NCBI RefSeq assembly: GCF_036711975.1
Contig: NC_091975.1
Span: 2,544,501 to 2,608,500, forward strand
DNA length: 64,000 nucleotides
From: Onthophagus taurus
Taxonomy: Eukaryota > Arthropoda > Insecta > Coleoptera > Scarabaeidae
Reading direction: 5' to 3'
The position numbers were made by a program, and so were the translations under genes. The notes beneath the pieces are model-generated. The model was given only the letters and a program-made list of their open reading frames with translations. It did no database searches and had not been told where the DNA came from. This document shows positions 47,267 to 57,800 of this stretch, piece by piece; the stretch's first letter is position 1; each line of letters starts with the position of its first letter.

Positions 47267-47657
47267 ATCTCTGTTTTTAAACCAGGAGGAGTAAACGCGA
47301 AAGTCAGATTTACACTAGGAAAAATCACCAGAAAATATCACTAGATATTTTGGCGGTAAATTTAAATTAATAATTATTTATTTATTTATTATTGTATTTA
47401 TTTTCGTTTGTTATCGTCAACACTAAACATACAAATTAACATTGAAGTTATGAGTGTATTTATTTCAAAATATAATAAAGAAGGGTTTAAGAACACAAAA
47501 TTTACAATAATGACACGAAACTGTCGAATTGTCAATAACCTAACCTTCAAATTCAAAATTGCCTGTGTGTGAACCTTCCTCGCATTCAACCAATCACGTG
47601 CAAGGTCAATCTGGTGACAAATTTAAAATACTCCTCGTGGTTTAAAAATAGAGTATA
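47267..47657. mobile_element. TIR element M1, copy 1 (~390 bp)
   Basis: Terminal inverted repeats of ~27 bp: left CTCTGTTTTTAAACCAGGAG, right (read inward) ACTCTATTTTTAAACCACGA. The element is A+T-rich inside, without a transposase. It shares about 90% with copy 2 at 48152-48521 by eye. An insertion of about 25 bp (TTTTCGTTTGTTATCG region) distinguishes this copy. TA-rich ends suggest a TA target site. Confidence 0.85.
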
Positions 47658-48055
47658 ATTGCCAAAGAAAACTTCAAGGTATAATTAATGTTTGTAAACA
47701 AAACTAACCTTACCTAACATTTCTTCACGCTATAATTGCCATTACTAATTGCCAAAGAATACTTCATGGTATAATTAATGTTTGTAAACAAAACTAACCT
47801 TACCTCACATTCCTTCACGCTATAATTGACATTACAAAAGAAAACTTCACGCTATAATTGCCATTACAAATTGCCAAAGAATACTTCATGGTATAATTAA
47901 TGTTTGTAAACAAAACTAACCTTACCTCACATTCCTTCACGCTATAATTGACATTACAAAAGAAAACTTCACGCTATAATTGCCATTACTAATTGCCAAA
48001 GAAAACTTCATGGTATAATTAATGTTTGTAAACAAAACTAACCTTACCTAACATT
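47658..48055. repeat. Same ~122-bp satellite as at 12.3 kb, inverted, about three units
   Basis: GGTATAATTAATGTTTGTAA recurs at 47679, 47769, 47890 and 48012 (spacing 90, 122 and 122 bp). Units read AACCTTACCTAACATT, then TTCACGCTATAATTGCCATT, the reverse complement of the 12-kb units. The array sits exactly between two copies of TIR element M1. Confidence 0.93.
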
Positions 48056-48150
48056 CAGCGTCTGAAGACACAGGGCTAAACCCGAAACTTAAAAATATAC
48101 AACTTAGCGCTGAATAACAATTAAAACTAGAACTAACACTTGCACTAGAA
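48056..48150. repeat. CTAG-rich fold-back fragment
   Basis: GAAGACACAGGGCTAAACCC, then TTAGCGCTGAATAACAATTA, then AACTAGAACTAACACTTG. It is a partial copy between the satellite and M1 copy 2. Confidence 0.7.
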
Positions 48151-48151
48151 C

Positions 48152-48521
48152 TATACTCTGTTTTTAAACCAGGAGGAGTAAACGCGAAAGTCAGATTTAC
48201 ACTGGGAAAAATCACCAGAAAATATCACTAGATATTTTGGCGGTAAATTTAAATTAATAATTATTATTTATTTATTTACATACAAATTAACATTGAAGTT
48301 ATGAGTATATTTATTTCAAAATATAATAAAAAAGGGTTTAAGAACACAAAATATACGATAATGACACGAAACTGTCGAATTATCAATTACCTAACCTTCA
48401 AATTCAAAATCAAAATTCAAAATTGCCTGTGTGTGAACCTTTCTCGCATTCAACTAATCACGTGCAAGGTCAATCTGGTGACAAATTTAAAATACTCCTC
48501 CTGGTTTAAAAACAGAGTATA
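48152..48521. mobile_element. TIR element M1, copy 2 (~370 bp)
   Basis: Ends TATACTCTGTTTTTAAACCA and, on the other side, TGGTTTAAAAACAGAGTATA, giving a long, nearly perfect inverted repeat that continues into AGGAGGAGTA / TACTCCTCC. Interior as in copy 1, including the AAATATCACTAGATATTTTG palindrome. Non-autonomous. The 73-codon open frame inside it is incidental. Confidence 0.9.
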
Positions 48522-48804
48522 GTAATTAGTATAATAGTAATAATATTAAGATATAATTTACAGATTTTTATTTCGAAATTAAATTTAAAATTAAATTCTT
48601 TTTTAAATATTTACTTACGCCATCTAGTGGTCATTAACCACATTAATCGTATTTTTGACATTTTACAATTTTCTTCATATCTTAAGATTCTTTCAAAATT
48701 TTTCGAAGATAAAAGTTTAATTGAATCGAAAAACAATCAAAGTGTTTGTTTAAATACTCGAAGTAGTTATTTGTAGTGATTTAAAATTCAATGAAGTGTT
48801 TTTA

Positions 48805-48835
48805 ATGGCCAAATTAATTAGGAAAGTTTTGACAG
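48805..48835 (+). other. Candidate orphan first coding exon
   Basis: ATGGCCAAATTAATTAGGAA opens MAKLIRKVLTG and ends at the donor ACAG|GTAATA. The region just upstream carries GCCATCTAG and TTTTTGACATTT, and the intron starts with ATAACCTCAC, as at several true genes here. No downstream exon was found before 54.8 kb, so this may be chance. Confidence 0.2.
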
Positions 48836-48949
48836 GTAATATAACCTCACTTTTTAACTTTTTTTTAACTTTTATGGATTTTGAAGAATTGGGGCGATTT
48901 ATTTAAGAAAAACAGAGTAATTCGAAAAAATGTATAAAGTTGTTTTTTA

Positions 48950-49180
48950 ATAAGCTTTAATAAGTGTCGTTTAAGCAGCCTGCGATTTTCCTGACTTGTT
49001 GGCATAGGTGCTTCCTCTTCAATATTACCATAACTTGATAGTTCAACTTTCAAGTGCTCTACTATGTTCTAGCTTACATCGAAGTGGCTCTTTCGCTGTT
49101 GTCATGCATTAACTTTTTGAGCAGCAATAGACGATTGTTTTCCGCAAAAAGGACCGCGTCATCAGCATAACAAAGGATTA
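48950..49180 (-). pseudogene. Decayed non-LTR reverse transcriptase fragment
   Basis: The minus strand at about 49115-49185 reads TLILCYADDAVLFAENNRLL, containing the catalytic YADD box and the typical AVLFAEN continuation. After several stops the adjacent part (48950-49060) reads YGNIEEE in one frame and KIAGCLNDTY in another, matching the region that follows the catalytic box in insect non-LTR polymerases (YLG-x-x..., then IAGCLxDxIW). Frame changes and stops make it non-functional. Confidence 0.65.
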
Positions 49181-50078
49181 AGGTTTTAGTAATATAATAT
49201 TGGATTTAATTAAAAGAAATAAAAAATAGTTTGGGAAATATTTATTTTTAAATTACAATTATATCGCATTCATTCAATATCGTACAAAAATATATTAATC
49301 AGCTCATTTGCACGTCTTGTGTCATCATATTCATTTTTCTTCATCAGTAAATGTTATAATATATTGTACAATATACTATTTTTTCAGTATTAACATTAAT
49401 AACAAATGTTTATGTACTAATACAGAGACCGAAATGTTGTTTTTAAATTTTATTTTGATGATCGAAATCGCGAAAGTTAAATTGCGTTTATTTATATAAC
49501 CCGGAATAATAAAAGTAAATGAATCCGTTTAAAAATCATATCACACACTTAGTTTATTTATTAAGTAGTTTCGTGATTTCGATTCATTCAATAACTAAAA
49601 CTAATTTCGAGATGTTTGTTTAAATATTTGGGGTGTGACAAAAGAGCGTTTAATAGCCTCATTAACTTGTTATTAATTTTTATTTTAGAAACGACGCGAT
49701 ATAAAAAGAAAACTTAGCTTATAACAAAAAGCGAAAAATTATTTACAAAGTTTCACAAAACAAAATGATTCATAAAATATTCGTGAAAGAATAAATATTG
49801 AAACGGATCGGAATACTTTTATGAATCAGATTTATTTTATTTTAACAGGTTTTCGTGCCCTGAGACAACAAAAATTAAATAATATGGGTGTAAAAAAAGT
49901 TGATTAAAGTTAATTTATTTCACTTTTGTTACACCTTGTATATAAAAAAAGAGACGCGATATATTTTTAATGTAGTGTTATAGTGTGTATTTATTTTGTT
50001 GAGGTAGATTGGCCAAAAAAGTAATTACAGTCAAATTCCCCTAATTCGAACATTTATATTTCGAATTATTCTCTAAAA

Positions 50079-50212
50079 TACTAGATCTAGAACTAGAAAC
50101 GTTCGGGTTCTAACGTTAGTGTTGGTTTTAGTTGTTATTCAGAGTTAGATTGTTGTATATTTTTCATTCAACTAAAATTACTGCTAACATTAGACCTAGA
50201 ACTAGAAAGTTA
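50079..50212. repeat. CTAG-rich fold-back repeat
   Basis: Both arms are present: ACTAGATCTAGAACTAGAAA with TTCGGGTT, a middle TTATTCAGAGTTAGATTGTT, then ACATTAGACCTAGAACTAGA. Confidence 0.75.
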
Positions 50213-51157
50213 GATCGTGTAGTGTTAGTTTGGATTTATAAATCATAACGACGAAGTTTACGAAAGAAATTTTAAACAGTTAATTTATTTAATTATGATA
50301 TCTCAATTCGTTCTTGAGATACGATTTTTTTTAAATTATATTTTTAACACAAAAATAAGGGATGAAGCATAATCCAACGTCTTGGCTGCTTCGTTTTAAT
50401 TATTTGTTGGGCACCTGATTCTTTTTTCGGAAGTGTTAAACATTGAAATTCAATTAGTGCGTTTTATTTTAGTAAAATGACATAAGTTTTATTTGAAATG
50501 TTTCGAGAAAACCAGTAATTTTTTCATTTTGAGTTTTAAAACCAAAAAAACGTTTTAAAACCGCTTCGCCCCGTCATCTTAACATTTTTTGTTTATTCAC
50601 CTCCAGTATTCCTTCTTCACACAATAAATTAAGGAGGGGATATTTGGAAGTTGATTCGCTAATAACGCATTTTAGTTGATGTGCGGGCATTTAAGGGTGA
50701 TAAAGTGGTTTAGAAAAATAAAACTTATTACTTGAATTCAGTGATAAATACGTGCAATATTTATGCTAAGTGTTAGGTGATATTAGTGATGTTGAGATCA
50801 TCGGATTGCTATTTTATGGATGTTAGAAGGTATCGTATTAATTCATTTTTTTTGTTACAATAAATTATTTATCTTTGCTTTCCAGCTGAGCTTCGAAGTA
50901 AAATCCAAAGGAAACAACATCCAATCGGTGAGTCGTTTTGAATTTTATTAGGAGATAATTAAGTAGTTTTTGTGTTTTAATCAAAATTCTTCGAATGGGC
51001 ATTACGACATAATTATTCAGGCAGGTGCAAGCTTTCGTTTGAGATATAAAACATTTTTTTTTATTGTGGACCATACTTTCTATCGAGACGTTGATGGCTA
51101 AAATTGATCAATTAAGGAGATAATTGATGTGTTTAATTAGTTAGTTTTTTGTGTTTT

Positions 51158-51455
51158 AGCCATCTTCGGGTTTAGCCATCTTGAGAGATGTACGGCTAAA
51201 CCCAAATCTTTCTAGGTATAATGTTAGTACTAGTGACAGTGCAAGTGTAGCCACGGGGTTTAGCCACAAACGTCTCTAAAGACGGCTAAACCCGAATGAT
51301 TCTAGTTCTAGGTACAGTGTTAGGTCTACATAGTAACAGCGCTAGTGTAAAACTAACACTAGACCTAGCTTTAATTATTATTCAGCGCTAAATTAAACAC
51401 TAAACCTAGAACTAAAAACATTCGGGATTATCCGTCTTTAGAGAGACGTTCGGTT
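51158..51455. repeat. CTAG-rich fold-back repeat, compound copy
   Basis: At least two head-to-tail or head-to-head units. GACGGCTAAACCCGAATGAT and TTCTAGTTCTAGGTACAGTG face CCTAGAACTAAAAACATTCG and GAGAGACG. Arms end in GTCTCTAAAGACGGCTAAAC, itself a small palindrome around CTCTAAAGA. The inner segment contains TTCAGCGCTAAA. Confidence 0.85.
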
Positions 51456-53080
51456 GTTTCAAAGTTTTCTTCCGCTCCCTTGGCGATTCGACTTAGGGGA
51501 ATTTCACTGTATTTATTTTACTTTAATGGGGTAAGTATTTTCCTTTTTAATTTTAATTATTACATATAAATTAATGTTTTTTGTATTAAGTTTTCTTAAG
51601 CAGAACAAATAAGTTATTTTTTGTTTTGTTTTTGTGGATGCTCAAAAAAAATTGTTATTTATCTCCCTGAGCAGAAGCACTATTGCAAAATAATGTATTT
51701 CGTTCGTTGTATATTTACATTTAACAAAGAAAAGGAGGTGCTATTTTTCTATTTTTAACAATTTATAAAATGTCATCGATTATTTCATTATTCAAAAATG
51801 TAGATTTGTGCTAAAATAAACTTTTTTGAATATCAAAAGTGTTTTTTAACGATTTTATTGCACTAATCGCAGGTATATACGTTGATGTCTCCCTTATTTA
51901 TTTTTTTAAGCGGATCTTTTGAACTCGTTACTTGTTTTGACATAAAAAAGATCTACTTTTATAAAAAAATATATTACGGAAAATATTATTTATTCTATTA
52001 TTAATTTCTTTAATGGAATGTAACTTTTTAATTAAAATTTTCATTCATTTCGTGTTCTGTGTCAAGAATTAAGATCAACGGATTACTTCTATTTCTATAT
52101 TGTTGCTATTTTTATTTAAAAAAAATCTATAGGAATGTTTAACTGAGGTACTACAGTATCTTTTTTAAACAAAGCTTTCCTTTATAAAAGGAACACTTCA
52201 CTCTTAATATTTTGTATTGCTTCCAGATAATATTTCCAATAATAATATTTAATAATTATTAATAATATTAAAAAAAAAATAAAATACTTTTTTTTTGTGA
52301 TTTTATCCCTAATCTTATACGCTATGAATACCTTTTTAAATATATACAACTTTTAATGTTAAAAAAAAATTAAGAAAAGTTGATTAAAATTAAAAGAAAA
52401 AATAGTCCTTTGGTAACTAAAAGAAGAAAATTAAAATAATAATAATACAGTTAAAAGAAAAATGTTGAAATTAAATGTATAGCTTGATGATTAAAAAAAA
52501 GGAATTAATTAATTATTAAAGAAACTAATCTTTGGATTGTATCGGTAAAAAAAAAAGATAATAAAAAGTAATAATAGCAATAAGTTATCGGTAACGTTAT
52601 AAATTAAATTAAAACAATCAACATCTTACAGAGAAAAAGGGAAAATAATAAAACACTTATTCAAATAAAAAATACTTAAAAAGACTCGTTCATACACTTA
52701 ATTAATTAAATTAATTCATCAAATCGATTATTATTATATTCGTTTCGAAATTAAAACGAAAACTTTTTTTACATCTTATACAATTATGATAAAAAAATTC
52801 TTTTTCTTCATTCATTCACTCAGGTACCTAAAATGTACAGTGGAAAATACCGTACTATTTTTATGATAATTCTTTTTAACACACAATTTTTTTTATCTTT
52901 AGAAATATAGAATTTATGTAGCTAAAAATATCGACTCACATAGTTCTCTCATTTTTAGCTCAAATTTAAAAAATTTCTTCAAAGTTTTTATGTTTTCAAC
53001 GATTAGACAAGATAGGTACATTTGCCAGGCGTCAAAAGAACCAATTGGAACTTCAACTGATGTTGCAATTAGAAAGCCAA

Positions 53081-53179
53081 TGTTGAAGGATTTTATTTTA
53101 TTTAACCGAGGTCGCTTGCGGCCGAGGCGTTACAAACTGATTGAATATTAAATAAGACACACCAAGAAACTCTTCAACA
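53081..53179. repeat. 99-bp GC-rich islet with 8-bp inverted ends
   Basis: Starts TGTTGAAG and ends CTTCAACA, so it has LTR-like TG...CA ends with exact 8-bp inverted termini. The interior CGAGGTCGCTTGCGGCCGAG is far richer in G+C than anything nearby. No clear target-site duplication. It could be a tiny solo LTR remnant or a MITE. Confidence 0.35.
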
Positions 53180-54202
53180 GTTTATTGGGCAACAATGGAT
53201 AACATATCTTACTACGACTTGGCTTAATTACAACAAAAAAAGATTAGGCAACACTCTACAGCCGGCAATGATTCTTTAAAAAGGAACACTTTTGGAGAAT
53301 ATAATATACTCATTTAATAGTTTTCTCAGACATAGAAAGACATAAAGAAAAGGTATTTTTTCAACTATAAGGAACTTTCATAACTTTCTTGATGTGTTTC
53401 TTTATTAAAAGCAATCATAAACTTCTTGTAAAAAGTACATAAATATTTAATTAGTTGGCGATTTTTTAGCTACATTATAAGATGTTATCCAATTCGTTTA
53501 TTTTGATTTAAATAGCAGTAGAAAAAAAATTGTGTGTTACATTATAATGAAATTATTTTACAATGAATGCGATTATATTTTTATGATTTTTTTTGTTAAA
53601 ATTTATAAACGTAGGGAAAAACTTGCAATCTCATACGAGGAACACACAACACGACGATTTTTAGTTTCGTTTTCTTTCAATTCGGAAGTTTCCAAATTTT
53701 TTTCATCTTAAACATTATAAGTCTCTTTCAGTCAATTTACGGGACAATTAACGAAAATAACTTCGTTCGGAAAATTGTTTCATCTTTATTAAATAATAAT
53801 TATTTCCAAATTTATTTTGGGAGAGTATTTTGATTCTAATCAACCATTTTTTTTTAATTCCAGTCTTCATCGCTACTTCCCGTAACAAATTTCTTTAATT
53901 TTCGTCTCCTATTAATTATTATTATTTATTATTATTATTTTTTTTTTGAGCAATTCGACTTTTTCTTTCTTTTTTTTTATTTAAAAAATTGTAAAAAAAT
54001 CCTAACTGTTTCTTTTTTAATTCTATTGCATGTAAAAAATAGGAATACAACATCAGTCTATGTAGTGATACAGTAAAAACCTCGATATAACAGACTTCGG
54101 ATAAAAGGGACAATTTTTTTTTGTTAATATCAATATTTGTTCATAAATAGAATCCATCTCGGGATATTTCCCAAGTATTTTTTTATTGGAGCTGTGTGTC
54201 TC

Positions 54203-54505
54203 TTAACAGCTAAACCTAAATATTTCTAGTTCTAGGTCTAAGTGTTAGTTCTACTGCTAGTGGTAGCGTTAGATTGTTGTATATTCTTATTTAACTAAAA
54301 CTAGAACTAACACTATACCTAGAACCATTTGGGTTTAGCTGCACGTCTCTAAAGACGGCTAAACCCGAATAATTCTAGTTCTAGGTATAGTGTCAGTTCA
54401 ACATAGTAACAGTGCCAGTGTAAAACTAGAACTAACACTAGACCTAGAATTAGAAAGTTTCGGGTTTAGCCGTGCGTCTTCTAGAACTGTAAACTTTTGG
54501 GTTTA
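54203..54505. repeat. CTAG-rich fold-back repeat, compound copy
   Basis: Two successive units, each with a CTAG arm, a spacer (TTGTTGTATATTCTTATTTA or AACATAGTAACAGTGCCAGT) and the opposing arm AACTAGAACTAACACTA. The joint reads GTCTCTAAAGACGGCTAAAC. Confidence 0.85.
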
Positions 54506-54843
54506 ATTAAATTTTTTCATATAACCTAGACTCCCTTCCCTGTATTAATCCATTACATCGATGTTTTTTATTGTACTTATTAAAAATTAATTAATTTTTT
54601 TCTTGATTCTATTGAGCAACGTTTTTCCGATTTAATATATTTCTCGTTTTGGAAGCAGTATGTTAATAATAAAAAATTTTTAACAAATTAAACATTTAAA
54701 AAACGATTAAACTTAAAACGTGAGGTAAACTCAAAAGCGATTAAATCGTTTCGTTAAAACAATAAAAGCGTAGCTGCTCAACTCACAATTTTGATAACAA
54801 AAAATTGTTATTATTATTATTTTTTTAAGGATTTCTTTTAACA

Positions 54844-57800
54844 TCAACCATTAGGACCTAAAGGTGAGGAAACTTTCCTTAAAGAGGTCTGCATTATTTC
54901 TGAATCGTCTAAATAAGTCAATTGAGTTGTATTTAACGACTCCATACTGATCGTTTTTGAATTACGATTAACGCCGAAATGCGATAAAATTTTCGTGTGT
55001 AAATTCGAATCGGAAAGATTCGAATTGGAATCTTCAAACTAATTTTGGTAAAATAAAAAGTTAATACTTTTGTTTTATTTAAAGCTAAATTAAAAACTTA
55101 CCTGGGGATTTTCCAAAATGTGAATGTGTCCGTTTGTTGTCACATTCACCAAAGCGGGATTTTTATTCCCAAAATTTGCGTTTCCGTTCAAGTGTTTATT
55201 TGGAAAGTCAGAATTGCCCTAAAATAAATTAATTAATAAAAACGAGATTAATTTATTGCAAATTTACTTTTGAATCAAGTTCCGTTGATGGGATTGCAGG
55301 AATATGTCCGGTTCCGTTTCCTGTAATCAATAAATTTTGCATCTCTTGAATTTCGCTGCTCACTCCCAATTGATGATGATTAGTTTGAGTTGATCTCATC
55401 TCGCAAACGTAAAATCTTGTCCGATTACGATTTGTCGATTGCGTTTTTCGCCTTTTTAACACCATCCTCACCAAACATATTGCGCACGCAACGAATGCAC
55501 ATAAAGAAATCGACATTCCAACTGCAATACCTAATAATATTAATAATTAATTAGTCAATACTTCTAATAATTATAATAATTGACCTAATTTTTGGTCGTA
55601 TCCAACGCCAGTTTTAGGACTGTTTATTTTCCCCGTGCGTTGTTCGTTGATGGTAAATAAGATTGGATGTGGTGCCGTCACATTCGAATTTTGTTCGGGT
55701 TCTATAAATAATTTATAAGTGTCATCAGGGTCCAATTGGGACAGTAAAACCGAAATGTGATCAGTTCCGCTAGGATCAATCCAACAAGGCTATAAACACA
55801 CCAAATTAGAAATCAAAGTTTTAACTTAATTAAAAAATCACCGTATTATTCTTAGCTAATGCTGTAACATTAACCGAATTTTCAACTCCATTTTGCGAAG
55901 AATATCTGACTGTATACTTCATGTATTTCCCATTTTTATGATAGGGAGCTCGCCATCGAACGCAAATCGTCGTCGAATTAACAACACGATACTTTAAATC
56001 GTTAACAATCACAGGTCCTTCCGTTAAAGTCGAAGATTCCACGATTTTACCATCGGTGAATGTACCATTTTCGTGAATTCCTCTTACATAAAACTCATAA
56101 ACGGTACTCGATTTTAAATTTTTAATCGTTACGGAATCATACACCGTTTTATCGCTTTAAAACCAACATTTTTATTAATAAAATTATTTTAAATAATTAA
56201 TTACTAACTTACTGTTTAATTCCATCGTTTTGATCGCAATCCTTATTCGAATACGCCTCGAAGTAACATATATGGAAGAAAACGATGTTTTTATTTGTAC
56301 AAGTCCAATTTAATTGTACGCTGTTGGCACGTTGTTGATTTACGTGTAAATCAATTATCGTCGGATCGTTTTCTTTTTGTTTATAACGTTCACCTTCTTT
56401 TATTATCTCCTTCGTTTTCTCATTATTGTTTGGATTTTGCGGAAGTGCGAAATTAACCCAATTGCAAAAGGCTGATTTTGTTGTAATCGAAGCTATTCTA
56501 AACTCGTATGTTTTACCCGTATCAAGTTCTTAAAAAGAAAATAAATTAATAATGTTTTAACTTATTACAAAAGATTTTTGTCCACGACTACCTTATAATA
56601 AGATATAATATATACCATATAAATGAGTTTTCTAAAACAAACTAATAATAATTATTTGAAACGTAAAAATTTCAAATAACATCAATAAATTATTTTTTTT
56701 AGGACTTTCTAAAGCTTTGACATTAAAAAAACGTAAAGAAATTCCTTTTTTCGAATGATTTGACGTTTCATAAAATTGACATCTAATTTTGACAAATTGT
56801 TGTGAAGTTGGTTACAGTTGGTAACATTGCATTTGTGTCACATTGACGTTTAAGTTTATTCAAAAATGTATTTAAAAAAATAAATTTTGATAGTAGTCGT
56901 AAACAAAGTATAGTATTCTACTCACATATAATGAGCTATTATTCACTCAGGTTAATTAACCTTAACTTTAGTGAATAATAGCCTTCATTATATGCTCGTA
57001 ATATACTATTATATTGATCAAATACATACAGTGTATTTCACCTAAAATGCAATATACAAAAACATATTTCCATAGAAACCTACTTACTTTGTCCCACATG
57101 AATTGCCACATGTCTGAATATATATAGTTGTAGGTCTAATGTTAGTTCTAGTGACAGTGCAAGTGTAAAACTAACACTATACCTAGAACTAGAATCATTC
57201 GGGTTTAGCCGTCTTTAGAGGCGTGCGGCTAATAATCGTTTATTTGCAAGTTTTTTTAAAAAGAAACCGTTGTATTTCTTGTAGTTGTCAAAATACGATT
57301 TAATACACGTGGTTATCGCTAGATGGGGGTAATAATCAAAAAAATTTCTCTTTAAATTTAAAGTCGTTAATAATGCCTTTGATCACTTTGTCATCTTATG
57401 AATATTAAAAAATCAACTTAATACTATAATTTTGTCATTGATCAAAAAGAAAATTGTATAAATAAGTCGGAACTTAAATGATGTCAAAAATGACATCTCA
57501 TGGACCATAAGTTTCTCAATTACTATCGCATCAGTTGTTGGTGTTCTATAAGCATCAATAAGCCTTCTTAAAGTTATCTCAGTGTTATCAAAAGGACGTG
57601 ACCTTTCTCCAAATAAAACTTTCCCTTTGCAAAACTACCCAATGCCTGTACTATTAAGCTATGTTGCATATTATGTGGGACAGTGCAAGTGCTTAGTAGT
57701 TTCGTAACTATGGTTACTGCATTCATATATTGCCAGTTATATGAAATTCCAAGTAATTACCTTTAATAATCGTTGAATTTTTAAAATTAACATATTTTAC

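Larger units (their letters stand above)
49181..54843. other. Long intergenic stretch rich in short repeats
   Basis: No gene could be supported. It contains CTAG fold-back copies at 50079-50212, 51158-51455 and 54203-54505, a GC-rich island near 53081-53179, and long homopolymer-rich A+T tracts (52.2-52.8 kb, 53.9-54.1 kb). The last part is probably the 3' UTR of the Ig/FN3 receptor. Confidence 0.45.

Noticed and set aside
47595-47606. CACGTG word as another E-box
   Set aside because: Lies within the TIR element interior and is shared by both copies; not linked to any promoter.
48301-48522. 73-codon frame in TIR element copy 2
   Set aside because: Frame does not persist in the homologous copy 1 as a meaningful protein and shows no transposase motif.
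53922-54113. 63-codon minus-strand frame
   Set aside because: Runs of Lys and Asn from homopolymers; no features of a gene.
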